The notes under the pieces: generated by a model
What the model saw: only the letters and a program-made list of their open reading frames with translations
Databases searched by the model: none
Told to the model about the DNA's origin: nothing
Program-made: the position numbers and the translations under genes
Assembly (NCBI RefSeq): GCF_026151205.1
Contig: NC_087081.1
Coordinates: 1,787,886 to 1,851,885 of the forward strand
DNA length: 64,000 bases
From: Bolinopsis microptera
Lineage: Eukaryota > Ctenophora > Tentaculata > Lobata > Bolinopsidae
Reading direction: 5' to 3'
Shown here: positions 1 to 11,768 of the stretch, piece by piece
Layout: each line of letters opens with the position of its first letter
How positions within the stretch are numbered: position 1 is the stretch's first letter

Positions 1-2113
1 TGATTATAATTATAAGGGACACCTAAATATAAATGCGGTATCATTTCGGCTCACATCATATTTGACTGCCAGGCCAGAGTATCCGTTATTTTACCATAAT
101 ATTTTGGTAGGAATTGAGTTACACTTACTGAAATTAACGAAAGTTAGTGCAAATTATAGTTCATTTTAGTTTTAAGAAATAAATTAAGTCTTCGCAAGTA
201 ACCACTTTAACATGAGACTGATCTACTCTATTACTATTTTACAAATAAAAGTTAACATTAAAAGTTCTAGTAGTATACTTGAGACCGAGCGCGGCCGACA
301 AACGACCATTAATATTATACGACAGTTGGTGCGCGTGCAAGTATATCCACGTGCTAGCTTGCCAATAGTAATATCATGAGCTAAGTTTTTCCACGGGTCC
401 CCATTTTGACCAGTTTCAGATTGGTTTCCACAAAAACCGAGCGTACTAAATCACTCTACAGTCGATCTTCGATATTTTTCTAAAAGGGCCCCTGACAATT
501 TAAATCTATTCTATGTATTTTTGAACGCTGACTCCGAATCACCCCACATGACATAGGGTTAAAATTTTCCCCTTGTACTCCAGTAGCAGGGAATAGTTGA
601 GCGTGCACTTCGATGTACACGATTTCTGACAACACAGGGTTGTTTGTTAGATCATTCTTAACCAAAATCGTTTAGGTACACAATTTGTGTCGCTAGACAT
701 AACCCTATAGGGCAAATTTTCTAAATTACCCTCAGTCGCGCATACGAGATTTTTGTATTTCAGCTCCTAAAGGGCATAGAGACTTACATTTTAGCTTAAA
801 ATTACCGCAATGGCCACATTTATATACAAGTTATGAAGCAACATAAGGTCTCCAGTGGTTCGTTTTAGAGATATTGACAAAAAACTGTTTTTTGGCTCAG
901 CGAACCAAAAATGGCAATGAATTTTGGTAACTTGAACTAGGAAGGTCGTAGAGACTTGAATTTTAGCTTAAAATGACTGCAAACATCATATTTATATACA
1001 ACTTATAAAGCAATATAAACCCTCGAATGCTTATTTGTTAAGATATTGACAAAAATCAGTCATTTTGGCTGGATTTGGAAAAATACCAAATTGGGCAACT
1101 ACTTTAGTCTTTTTTTGACAAGTTTTGTACTCAAGTTATTAAAATGTGCTTTGCAGTTGTAGATCGGGTGTTTTCTTCCAATATGGGTTTCGGTATAAAT
1201 TCGGAAGCAACCGGTTCATGGGTGATAGAGGTTAAAAACCCTAAAATGTCAGGCGATGGGCGAGACAATTGTCTGAATTTGGTTATAAAATCGCTCTTTG
1301 CTAGGGTTTGTTCTTTTCCGCTACATCGATCCGATTTCTAACTACTAATCATCCCCCTCTACATCATTCTCTTTTAGATACATGATTTCTATAAGTTCTT
1401 GAAGGTACATCCGGCATGATGTAAAGTCTATATCAAAGCATTTTAATGTGGTCTTAACAAGTTGCAAGATATTCAAGTTCACTAATAAAACAGAGATTGT
1501 AGGATATCCTTCTTTTACATATTGAGTAATTTTCAACATTCACAATCCTGGAGAATGTTCCAGAAAATGTCCTAGAAACAATTCTAGAATCCCGTAGGTG
1601 TCATCTGAAAGTCTAAATCAAAACTCCGGTGTAGTTAGAGTCACGGAGGTGGGATAATTGTGTTCCCATTTCCAGCTAGAGTAGACTCTCCTATTACTTC
1701 CAATACTGCCTGAAACAACTGGTATTTTTTGTCTCTGCGGGTGTAACGAACAATCTTCATTACCCATAATATATAATATTTATAAATTCAATTGTGTTTA
1801 TTGTGTTTATTTATTAGTGGGAAGAGGGATTTTCCAATCTTAAAATAACATTTTCTTGTCCAATTTAAATCGGACAATTTAAACGTCAGCATGAAACTGC
1901 AACTATTTTACTCCTAACTAATTGAAACAATGAAGCCCATGACGAACCTGGGTTCGCAAATTATCAAGACCATTAGCAGCATCGTTCTCAGACTTATCCC
2001 CCACTCCATTATCAGTGGGTAGAAGCGGAGTAGCTAGAGGACTAGAGGATGTGTGGGGGCCCACTACTGCATCTCTGTAACTGGGGACTACACCCGGGAT
2101 GTTCAGTCTGCAA
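1..2113. other. No gene recognised; AT-rich leading segment
   Basis: I see no convincing exon chain on either strand. Short open frames of about 60 codons at 480-665 (minus), 1144-1341 (plus) and 1345-1539 (minus) have no recognisable motif and no supporting splice pattern. The only structure I can support is the ~172-bp repeat listed separately at 769-1110. Confidence 0.5.
769..1110 (+). repeat. Two tandem copies of a ~172-bp dispersed repeat
   Basis: A block containing GAGACTT, then TTTAGCTTAAAAT, then TTTATATACAA.TTAT.AAGCAA, then GATATTGACAAAAA recurs with a spacing of about 172 bases (GAGACTT at 779 and 951). Diverged copies of the same module lie at about 33010-33480 inside the TTAA-flanked transposon, so this is a dispersed family that stays tandem at both sites. 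I recognise no coding content. Confidence 0.6.
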
Positions 2114-3272
2114 GGCAGGTCCTCTACCTGATAGTTGGAACGTTGAGGGTGAGTTACACTGTATAACCTAGTGTAACTATGGTAACTAGTAGTGTAACTA
2201 TGGTAACTAGTAGTGTAACTATGGTAACTAGTAGTGTAACTATGGTAACTAGTAGTGTAACTATGGTAACTAGTAGTGTAACTATGGTAACTAGTAGTGT
2301 AACTATGGTAACTAGTAGTGTAACTATGGTAACTAGTAGTGTAACTATGGTAACTAGTAGTGTAACTATGGTAACTAGTAGTGTAACTATGGTAACTAGT
2401 AGTGTAACTATGGTAACTAGTAGTGTAACTATGGTAACTAGTAGTGTAACTATGGTAACTAGTAGTGTAAGTATGGTAACTGGTAGTGTAACTATGGTCA
2501 CTAGTAGTGTAACTATGGTAACTAGTAGTGTAACTATGGTAACTACTAGTGTAACTATGGTAACTAGTAGTGTAACTATGGTAACTAGTAGTGTAACTAA
2601 GGTACTTAGTAGTGTAACTAAGGTACCTAGTAGTGTAACTATGGTAACTGGTAGTGTAACTATGGTAACTAGAAGTGTAACTATGGTCACTGGTAGTGTA
2701 ACTATGGTAACTAGTAGTGTAACTATGGTACCTAGAGGTGTAACTAAGGTACCTAGTAGTGTAACTAAAGTACCTAGTAGTGTAACTATGGTAACTGGTA
2801 GTGTAACTATGGTAACTAGTAGTGTAACTATGGTAACTGGTAGTGTAACTATGGTAACTGGTAGTGTAACTATGGTAACTAGTAGTGTAACTATGGTTAC
2901 TAGTAGTGTACCTATGGTAACAAGTAGTGTAACTATGGTAACTAGTAGTGTAACTATGGTAACTAGTAGTGTAACTATGGTAACTATGGTAACTAGTAGT
3001 GTAACTATGGTAACTAGTAGTGTAACTATGGTAACTAGTAGTGTAACTATGGTAACTAGTAGTGTAACTATGGTAACTAGTAGTGTAACTATGGTAACTA
3101 GTAGTGTAACTATGGTAACTAGTAGTGTAACTATGGTAACTAGTAGTGTAACTATGGTAACTAGTAGTGTAACTATGGTAACTAGTAGTGTAACTATGGT
3201 AACTAGTAGTGTAACTATGGTAACTGGTAGGCAGGTCCTCTACCTGATAGGTGGAATGTTAAGGGTGAGTTA
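2114..3272. repeat. 43-bp imperfect direct repeats bracketing the 21-bp minisatellite
   Basis: The block starting GGCAGGTCCTCTACCTGATA occupies 2114-2156 and again 3230-3272, with about three mismatches. The two copies sit at the outer edges of the 21-bp array. Each contains the dyad CAGGT-CCTCT-ACCTG. This could be a target duplication, the flank of a locally duplicated cassette, or an ancestral unit into which the minisatellite expanded. Confidence 0.75.
2161..3229. repeat. 21-bp minisatellite, about 50 copies
   Basis: Head-to-tail copies of a 21-base unit that begins GTAACTATGGTAACTAG and ends TAGT. Most units are identical; a more diverged block (about 2590-2800) has AAGGTACCTAG variants, and one partial unit lies near 2980. 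The unit is a multiple of three and lacks stops in one frame of each strand, so it opens long artificial frames (plus strand reading VTMVTSS repeats). Each unit carries ACTAGT. The same monomer returns at 26.3-26.9 kb. Confidence 0.95.
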
Positions 3273-3432
3273 GGAATGTTGGATTAAGATTATATTTCTG
3301 CACATCGAATTAGGTCTTTGATTACAGTAAAAAGTTGTGGTTGTAATCCCAGTTAAAAAAAAGTAGTCTATTTAGAGATCATTAGTAAAACCCCGATTTA
3401 CTGCGCCCCTTTATAAAGCAAACCCCGAGTCA

Positions 3433-4524
3433 GGGTTTACTGTAACTAGGGGTTATACTGTCACTAGGGGTTATACAGTAACTAGGGGTTATACATGGTA
3501 ACTAGGGGTTATACTGTAACTAGGGGTTATACTGTAACTAGGGGTTTTACTGTAACTAGGGGTTTTACTGTAACTAGGGGTTTTACTGTAACTAGGGGTT
3601 ATACTGTAACTAGGGGTTATACTGTAACTAGGGGTTATACTGTAACTAGGGGTTTTACTGTAACTAGGGGTTATACTGTAACTAGGGGTTTTACTGTAAC
3701 TAGGTGTTTTACTGTAACTAGGGGTTATACTGTAACTAGGGGTTTACTGTAACTATGGGTTTTACTGTAACTAGGGGTTATACTGTAACTAGGGGTTATA
3801 CTGTAACTAGGGGTTTTACTGTAACTAGGGGTTTTACTGTAACTAGGGGTTATACTGTAACTAGGGGTTTTACTGTAACTAGGGGTTTTACTGTAACTGG
3901 GGGTTATACTTTAACTAGGGGTTATACTGTAACTAGGGGTTATACTGTAACTTTGGGTTTTACTGTAACTAGGGGTTTTACTGTAACTAGGGGGTTATAC
4001 TTTAACTAGGGGTTATACTGTAACTAGGAGTTTTACTGTAACTAGGGGTTTTACTGTAACTAGGGGTTTTACTGTAACTAGGGGTTATACTGTAACTAGG
4101 GGTTATACAGTAACAAGGGGTTATACTGTAACTAGGAGTTATACTGTAACTAGAGATTTTACTGTAACTAGGGATTATACTGTAACTAGGGGTTTTACTG
4201 TAACTAGGGGTTTTACTGTAACTAGGGGTTTTACTGTAACTAGGGGTTATACTTTAACTAGGGGTTATACTGTAACTAGGGGTTATACTGTAACTTGGGG
4301 TTTTACTGTAACTAGGGGTTTTACTGTAACTAGGGGCTTAGGGGTTATATATACAGTAACTAGGGGTTATACTGTAACTAGGGGTTTTACTGTCACTAGG
4401 GGTAATACAGTAACTAGGGGTTTTACAGTAACTAGGAGTTTTACTGTAACTAGTGGTTATACTTTAACTAGGGGTTATACTGTAACTAGGAGTTTTACTG
4501 TAACTGGGGGTTTCACTTTAACTA
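3433..4524. repeat. 18-bp minisatellite, about 60 copies
   Basis: Tandem units of GGGGTTATACTGTAACTA with TTT/TAT variation at the GGGGTTTTAC position. The unit length is a multiple of three, giving artificial TRGYTV/TRGFTV reading frames at 3495-3752 and 3755-4009 that I do not treat as genes. It shares the core GTAACTA with the neighbouring 21-bp array, which suggests the two satellites derive from each other or from one seed. Confidence 0.95.
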
Positions 4525-4548
4525 TATTATAATTATATAATGGAGAAA

Positions 4549-4812
4549 CTAACGGTGAGTCCACTCTACGAACACTATTTGGTAGGTCGGCATGTCGATT
4601 GCCGAGACCTCAGACGTGGTTTGTCGGTGTGGATGGTGTTCGCCTGTCGCTGCTGATTTCTGGGAGGCGAGTTGTACGTTCTTCTCTTTCGTGCGCAGTA
4701 AGAGTCCCATGGGAATGGAGATGTAGGACTCTCTGGTGCACTTCATAGCTCGTCCGTAAGTCGGGCACTTTCGGGGCGTGTTTAGGACGAACCAGTGTCC
4801 CTTCTGGTACAC
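4549..4812 (-). CDS. Possible exon or coding fragment, unknown
   Basis: A minus-strand open frame of about 87 codons in a locally GC-richer stretch between two repeat blocks. It is basic and polar, reads WFVLNTPRKCPTYGRAMKC near its start and ends VEWTHR just before the 18-bp array. It has no signal peptide or motif I can name. The composition contrasts with the surrounding AT-rich DNA, which is the main reason to list it; a second overlapping open frame exists at 4610-4843. It may be a terminal exon, a transposon relic or chance. Confidence 0.2.
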   Translation of the reverse strand: MYQKGHWFVLNTPRKCPTYGRAMKCTRESYISIPMGLLLRTKEKNVQLASQKSAATGEHHPHRQTTSEVSAIDMPTYQIVFVEWTHR

Positions 4813-4963
4813 AGCTTACGGAGGTGCTTCGAAACTGAGGCACGTAGTGGAGTTGTCGTACTGTTGTTGGGCTTCAAATCCAACTTGTCGAATAGCGAAG
4901 AAAGGTGCTAGTGTGGTGGTGTCCATATAGTAGTAGTATATCAGTTCTAACGTTGACCGTTTA

Positions 4964-5412
4964 GACACTGAGTCCCATGAGGATGAGCATAGTTTATCCT
5001 ATTTTAATGGGCGCTTACCATTAGTTTAGCATATTAAGATTTGTCCCTCTCCTGCATGCCAGCCACGGACCCGAAACTAACCCCTTTCGGAAAAATCTTC
5101 ATGTTGGCAGAGTAAATCAGTTCTAAACGGTCAACGTTAAGACACTGAGTCCCATGTGGATGAGCATAGTTTATCCTATTTTAATGGGCGCTTACCATTA
5201 GTTTAGCATATTAAGATTTGTCCCTCTCCTGCTTGCCAGCCGCGGACCCGAAACTAACCCCTTTCGGAAAAATCTTCATGTTGGCAGAGTAAATCAGTTC
5301 TAAACGGTCAACGTTAAGACACTGAGTCCCATGTGGATGAGCATAGTTTATCCTATTTTAATGGGCGCTTACCATTAGTTTAGCATATTAAGATTTGTCC
5401 CTCTCCTGCATG
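4964..5412 (+). repeat. 177-bp tandem repeat, 2.5 copies
   Basis: The segment starting GACACTGAGTCCCATG begins at 4964, 5141 and 5318, an exact 177-base period. The third copy breaks off near 5412, within CTCTCCTGCATGC. Copies differ at only a few positions, so the duplication is young. The monomer length is in the range of classic satellite DNA, but only this short array is seen here. Confidence 0.9.
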
Positions 5413-5607
5413 CAATGCCCTCGCCTATATAATACCCAGACCCAAATCTCTGGCCAGAGTTGTTTTAGAGTTGTGCATCATCTTTGGTTTAAACCCCCGA
5501 TTTCTGCAAATCTAGATTTACGCTTTTTCCCAGGTAAAATCACTAAAAACTTATGTTTGGTCTTATTGTGCTTTCGAGCCACACTTAAAAGTTTTCTGCT
5601 ACTCTCA

Positions 5608-5754
5608 GTAATTACATAATTCTTCATAAATCTTCAAGTTAAACAATTCCATTGGAGCAGTGGGCTACAAGGAAATGACACTTTCTGTAATTACATAATT
5701 CTTCATAAATGTTCAAGTTAAACAATGATTGCATCGGGCTACAAGGAAATGATA
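5608..5754 (+). repeat. ~89-bp direct duplication
   Basis: GTAATTACATAATTCTTCAT starts at 5608 and again at 5697. Each copy continues through TTCAAGTTAAACAAT and GGGCTACAAGGAAATGA. It is a simple tandem duplication with a small internal deletion in the second copy. No coding content recognised. Confidence 0.85.
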
Positions 5755-7690
5755 CAAAATGAGTATAACATAATAAATTAATTCGACAAATCTCGTGAGC
5801 TTGGCTCTCCCATTGCATACCTCCCCTGCAGTTTTTACTACCTGGCTGGTTAGAATCTTAATGTTTAAATTATTTGCTATTAGTTTAAAAGAGAAATTAA
5901 TATTTTGTGACAAGGCGGAGGTCGGATTTTTGATGATTATGAGCTTTTATGTCAGGCACAAGTTTCTCATTCTCGCACCAAACTTGTATTATTGGCATTT
6001 TGTTAATATTTGCAAGTTAATAGTGTATTTTATATTGTCAGTGTCTCTTTTGAGTCTCCATATGAGTTTGGATAACACGGTTGATGTTTCGTAGAACTCA
6101 TTCTTTAAGCTTTGGCAATAATTTGACCAACGCTTTTTGAAAGCGTTTCAGTCAGACCTTTATCTTTATATATGTATAAATATGATGCTCTGCCTTCCGA
6201 TAATGCATTGGACTGGTAAACAGTTGATTTGATCTGACATTTTCACGGCAATGGACAATTTGTTTTGTTTCTACAGTTGCAAGTTGCGGAATCTTGGTCG
6301 GTACTCGGTGGAGTCGCCTTGTGAGCTTATAGTTATAAATTCGGCAACAGTATTTTATTTTATCGTGTTTATGTTGATGACTTTGTGGAGGTGCTTTAGG
6401 AAATACTTGTCTGGGATGTTGAAGAACTTCTTCCCAATATTAGTTTCCTTATTTGATATATGTATAATATATAGACGCTTTGACAGTCAATTACTTATTC
6501 TGTGTGTGAATGTTTGGGACACCTTTTCAGTATGTGATCTATTGTTGAATTCTTGTCGCCAAGCAGACAAGTGCTCAAAGATGAACTCTTTATTAAACAA
6601 ATCCCTAGTCCCATGTCAACGCACCTATCCGGAATAAAATTTGCTCGCACAAAACCTGGTTATCATGAATATGGAGCATAGTACTGAGCCTCCTGAGGGC
6701 CAATAACGGACATGGAATCAAGTCACGTGATTCAGTGATAAGGTTTTATTGGATATATATTCTTAATACTTCAATTGCGAGATGGGCAACCTCCCCCAGT
6801 TAAAATTCATGCCAAAACGTCCTAATACTTTAAATATCCTTGACGGTTTTAATTGCCCAATTCGACCTGGTTAATGAATAAAACATTCAAAGTGACATCC
6901 TTCTGACTCCCCTGGACCTTGAGTATTGTGTATTTAGGACTTTAGGAGACGTGCAGTATGATGGGTTGTACTGCCCGTTACTCACTTTGACTACGGTATG
7001 CCCATTACAAGTTTTTTTTACCATTGAAACCCCTATCTCGGATAGTTAAGTAACATGCCAGGTCTTTTGGTTCGGATCCTAAGGTCCAATAGCAGGTGCT
7101 TGGTACAACATTCATTATTTTATAGGATCTGATTTCATTTTCCAAACACTCGTTTTATAGTACCCAGGGACTAACTAAGTTCCCTTTAGACTTCCTCCCT
7201 TGTGACGTTTCCTTCGTATCACTCCCTGAGATATGGGTTTAGTCACGTGACATATTTTGTATGTGACGGGTAGAAATTATTTTCAGTCAAATCTCGTTAA
7301 CGCTTTTATTTTTGGAATTTCCAGAAGAGCAATTTATTGAAACTTTAGAAATTATAGGGAGTTTTTATCAACTATGGCCATAATTAAATTGAGATGAAGT
7401 GTTTTAATTAAGATAAAACTGCCGAGAAGAATGCATGGATTGCTATTACTTACAGTAGCATGCATATTGGACTGATGTTTAAGTTATGTAAGTGTATTTG
7501 TATAGATTGGCATGTCATACTGCGAGACTCAATAATTTTCAGAGCCAAAAATCAAGGGAAAGGCTAGCATACAAGAAAGGTCACCATCACATACTATAAC
7601 ACACTAAAACAAGTGACTAGAACACACTAGAACACTAGAACACACAATCTGAACTAACCATGCAGAGCTCTAAACTCACTTTTACCACCT
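5755..7690. other. No gene recognised
   Basis: The longest frame here (6251-6637, plus) is a hydrophobic, Cys- and Leu-rich 128 codons with no signal peptide, no splice support and codon content expected of AT-rich DNA. I see nothing else that can be supported, apart from two isolated CACGTG palindromes at 6724 and 7244. Confidence 0.4.
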
Positions 7691-7950
7691 GTCACGTGCT
7701 TATCACGTGGGCGTTTGATATTTTCTACCCACAACCTGACACATGCATCTAAACCCAAATCTGGGTGCGATTACGTGAAAATACCACAGGAAATAATAAT
7801 CTAATAATAAATAAAAACTCCGAATAATTTGTTTTTGTCTATACATATAATGAACTTCCGCTCTATCATCATGTCCCGTTACACCTGCTGTCGTAACATC
7901 ACGTGTCATTATCACGTGTCATTATCAGGTGTCATTATCACGTGTTATTT
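7690..7950. promoter_or_regulatory. CACGTG (E-box) cluster
   Basis: Five perfect CACGTG palindromes (7693, 7704, 7900, 7913, 7939) and one CAGGTG (7926) occur within about 250 bases. The last four lie in a 13-base tandem repeat of the form TCATTATCACGTG. CACGTG is the core site of bHLH-ZIP factors such as Myc/Max, USF and MITF. The cluster lies about 1 kb upstream of the secreted gene at 8989, but whether it controls that gene is inference; it may simply be a small minisatellite. Confidence 0.4.
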
Positions 7951-8988
7951 CCACTCACCATCTAGCTCGATATCATCTTGAGACAGGTCAGCAATCTCCG
8001 AGCTACTCCGAGAGTTGAGGTATGTTATTTGCAGCAGATAATATTGAGTTTCTGTTTGAGTCTCTGTTTGAGAAATATTTTTTACAATCGGGGGCTGAGG
8101 TTTTAATAATTGATAAAATTATAGATTCTCGTGATTATAATCCCAGATAATGACATCAAAACGTAGAATTGGATCAGTATCATGATAAATTCACGTTTAA
8201 AATAAAGTCCAAATAAAACACCGGTCACTAACTGAATCTCCCCACATCGCCATTAGCTCCACCGTCTGAGTCAGACTGTTTATAGTGGAGGTAAGCTAAA
8301 ACAGATTGGTGGGATCTTAAGGTGGGGTTCAGAGAGTGGTGCGGGGTCATGTCGAGATCCTTAAGGGGAGGGGTTCAATGGCACATATTATTCCACTGTA
8401 AAGAATTTCTAGATAAATAATCAATCCTCATATAGGTGAGATACATCAAAAAAATTGTGTAATCCTTGCCATCCTTTGTTAAAGCAATACCACTCTGTGT
8501 AACTCATCTCAGTTCGCTATATTTCCTAACAGCACTGTGTGTTCCTTTGTTCAGGCGGGTTTAATCGGTCTTCATAACTGCACTCAGACCATTTCAGCCT
8601 CTTCCTCAATGATAGCGTAAATGCCATATGGATCACATCACCGATGATACGTCACTGATTGGGCCATGTGATGTGATACCTGTGGGAGCCCGGAATGAGA
8701 GGTTCTTAGTTGTCGGTCACCGGATGTTATTCCCATTTCAGAAGAGGACGAAGTTTGTTAAATGGTATAATTTTTATACTGAAAATTTACTGAAATAAAC
8801 TGAAAACAACTGAATTGAATGAAACTAACAGAATTAACAAAAAACTATATTGAAATTAATGTCTAGATATAGTATCGTTGTTATGAGTAGAATGTGAGCT
8901 TTGTTTTTAAACGCATCATTTTAAAATTGCTTTGTGAAATTTAAACTTTAAGCTAACTCAAACTGAAAATAATTATTTCTACAGAGAA

Positions 8989-10400
8989 ATGTCGATATTT
9001 CTTCTACTAACGTTTCACCTACTCTTCTCTCCTGCTCAATGTGGTAGGTTTCATATAAGTTATTGCTCTTAAATGACCACTTTCTCACTTTCATGGGGGG
9101 GGGGGGGGGGGGGGCTGAATTTTTCTGAGAAAATTTTGAAATTTTGCCGCCAAATGTTTTTGAGGCATATTGGTTTTTTGCTCATAACTCAGCCATTTGT
9201 TGTCAAATCTTGATGAAATTTCATATACGAGTTCAGGAGATCATTAGCTACAAGTAGAGTACATAAACTATGGATATGGGGCATGTTCAGGGTATTTGGA
9301 TAAATTCGGCCTAATTTGGACCAAATATGGGCTTGGCTACCCCGCGGGAATGTTGGACGGACAATATCTAAAACTTAACTAAAGTACTAGCAAAACTTAC
9401 TGTCGTATCCTCTAAAATCACCTAATTTGTTTGCAATTTTAGGGAGGGGCACCAAAATGGGAGAGGGCGCCAACAGGGGGGCGCTTTTTCGGCAGGGGGG
9501 GGGGGGGGGGGGGGCGTCAACAGGCAACGTTACGCCACTGATAATGTATGAGTAACGCAGATTAGTAATCGTTGTATGAATATTGACGTGTTCCTTCAAT
9601 AAATCTTGTATTATAAACCTACGCATCAGTACTACTACTAGTAGTCAATAACTACATAAGGTTATTATAATAAAAATGAAATGATGGCGTTTGGACTTGT
9701 GTGTTATGACCAGCTCACAGTACATTACATTAATGCATTTTCTGAATACCATCAGGCTAGCTCAAATTATTCGTAATACTAATATGATAATTGAAATTAT
9801 TACTTTATTAAAACTGTTTTGTAACAAAAACTTGTGCTCGAACGGTAGCCAGTTAAAAATATCGTTAGTTACATATTGTAAAGGTACTGTATAATTATAC
9901 GTGTTATTGCAGCTAAGAGAAAAAGACTGGATGGTGAGATAGTCCCAGTCAGTGCTGCACAGTCCTGCACTTACGATGATAACGAGGAGAAGTACGCTGC
10001 TCACCACGCTATAGACCTTGACCTGGAGACTTATTCCGGGACAGACAAGGGTTCTGACGGTAAAAGCTGGTTAAAGATAACACTAGACCAGGTTCACTGT
10101 GTGGAACAAGTGATGTCGCTTAGTAGTAGAGGTAATCCTTTCCTCACCTGGACCTGCTCTATCAGAGACTGTAGTACCTGTGAGGGTGGCTGTAATAGCA
10201 AAGAGGCCCTCACAGTGTACACAGAGGAACCAGCACCTGATAACCTATCACCTGCTTCCAAATACGGCTGCAAATACGGAGATACGGTGAAGCTAGAGAA
10301 TATGTATGGTTATAGCCTCATTGAGCATGAGATAGTGGTAATCGGGAAACAAGGTGAGACTACTCATAATTCTTACTATATACCTATTTATAGTAGGTAG
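8989..10400 (+). CDS. Secreted discoidin/F5-8 type C-like domain protein, two exons
   Basis: Exons are 8989-9043 and 9913-10400, joined over a GT..AG intron (donor TGTG|GTAGGT, acceptor TTATTGCAG|CT). The phase-1 junction gives one open frame of 180 codons plus TAG. Residues 1-18 (MSIFLLLTFHLLFSPAQC) form a clear signal peptide. From about residue 31 the sequence reads AAQSCTYDD, then AAHHAIDLDLETYSGT, then DGKSWLKITLD, the usual start of a galactose-binding F5/8 C or F-type lectin fold (QSSTY..A..AIDG...T...WW.VDL). Several Cys follow (WTCSIRDCSTCEGGC) and probably form disulfides. An acceptor-like TTTCTACAG ends four bases before the ATG, so the start exon is probably preceded by an intron or a trans-splice site. 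The likely role is extracellular glycan or adhesion binding; the ligand is unknown. Confidence 0.75.
9098..9540. mobile_element. hAT-type MITE relic with poly-G tracts, inside an intron
   Basis: The right end ...GTTACGCCACTG at 9540 matches the terminus of the complete MITE at 43439-43782, as do the G-run/GGCGC stretches and the GAATTTT block. No CAGTGGCGTAAC left end is seen, so this copy is truncated or rearranged. It lies in the intron of the secreted F5/8-like gene and carries two runs of about 17-20 G. Confidence 0.6.
9676..9765 (+). repeat. Dispersed repeat also present near 48.8 kb
   Basis: ATGGCGT.TGGACTTG, GACCAGCTCA.AG, CA.T.CATTAATGCA and ACCAT...GCTAGCT occur in the same order here and at about 48778-48855. 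The family is unknown; both copies are short and diverged. Confidence 0.5.
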
Positions 10401-11456
10401 GATATGTTCACGGTTTACATTAGAAGATTAAAGTGAAATATGTGTAAAAACAAACAATGAAGCTTTTTTAAGTTTCTTTATATCCCACAACTGATTCATT
10501 GGACTAATCTAAAAAGTTTTTATTAGATGATAGCCCTAACCGAACATCTTTATTTCAGGATGTTTAAGACTTTCGGTTGCAGAGCAAAAAATGTGTACCC
10601 ATGCACTTCGCGCGCACTGTAAATACTGACATGATATGAGCTCGGAGTTTTAACCAGATATAATATTTATTAACTAAGATATCTTTTGTTTCTTTATATA
10701 AAGCCAGTAGGATGAACACTGAAATTTAAGATCAACTATACAAATTTTAGCAGTCAACGTTATGAGACGCCGGTTTGAAACTCAGCGAACAAATATACTC
10801 GACCGTTAAGTTTTTGCGGGGGATTAGAGGGGATTTCTATCGAGGGTCACAAGTAAGTAAACTTAAAGTGATGACTGCATGTTTATCGCGAGAACCCAAT
10901 TCCTGATTGCCATAATTGACAAAAATAAGGGATAAATTCATTTACAAGTTTCATGTTTTCATCTAATAGCTCGAAATAAATGTAACATATCATACTCAAA
11001 TTTTACATAAAATATGAAAAAAGAATGAGTATTTTATAAGTTTATAGCTTATTTCTAGAGTGAAATTGATATCAATTAACTGTTTTTGTCATATTTCAGA
11101 TGAAGTATACCGAAAATGACGATTGTATCAAGACTAAAAGATAAACAGATGGCGATAACCAATGGATCTCAATCAGCTTCCAACCAGGTTTGCTCACAGT
11201 TTAATTTGAGAGTTTATATTTGGATAATGAAGCTATATAATTAAACTTTCCCTAAAAACGATTGCATATTTTAGCAATGAAACGTTTTACTAATTTACTG
11301 TTTAGTGCAGCAGTATTTTTGCATTACACATTAGCACATTGGTAAATCAATTTGGTTAAACTAAGATTACATCTATTCTCATCGATAAACCTTGATAATT
11401 TCTATCAATTTCTTAAAAACTGATAAAGAAATTGAGTTTTAAGTTTTTAATTTCGT
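10401..11456. other. Intergenic; one splice-flanked segment
   Basis: Presumably this contains the 3' UTR of the secreted gene. A segment at about 11101-11189 is preceded by CATATTTCAG and followed by CCAACCAG|GT. It contains ATGGCGATAACC (short frame MAITNGSQSASNQ up to the donor). This could be the first exon feeding the downstream tandem array, but nothing confirms it. Confidence 0.3.
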
Positions 11457-11768
11457 AAAAAAGAAGCGTACGATCCTATGTTAAGATGGCGACCTAGTTA
11501 GTTAAGAACATGAAAACGTAAGTCAACAGAATATTGAACGAAGGAAAATTATCGAACACATCAATGTTGGCGTAGTATCACGAATTCCTTTTGCAGCTGA
11601 GCCCATAATATAATTTTAATGTTATTTCTCGATTAGCTATCGTTTTTCTTGCGTTTTTCTTGTTATCAGCTATTTCTCCACGAGGTCGAGTAAAAATTCA
11701 CAACAACATACCATCACAGGTGTTGACGTAGACTCCTTATATCTTAAAAAGATAAAAGCAGACGAGAT

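Noticed and set aside
2154-3273. Long open frames on both strands (178 and 364 codons) over the 21-bp array
   Set aside because: They result from a stop-free unit whose length is a multiple of three; both strands are open and there is no non-repetitive coding sequence.
3495-4009. Open frames of 84-85 codons over the 18-bp array
   Set aside because: Same artefact of a codon-length repeat.
2161-4524. CRISPR-like regular repeats
   Set aside because: Units are directly adjacent with no unique spacers, and the rest of the window is eukaryotic.
6251-6637. 128-codon hydrophobic frame; the other frame reads VYVDDFVEVL like an RT motif
   Set aside because: The YVDD match is isolated, stops lie close on both sides, and no other RT block is present.
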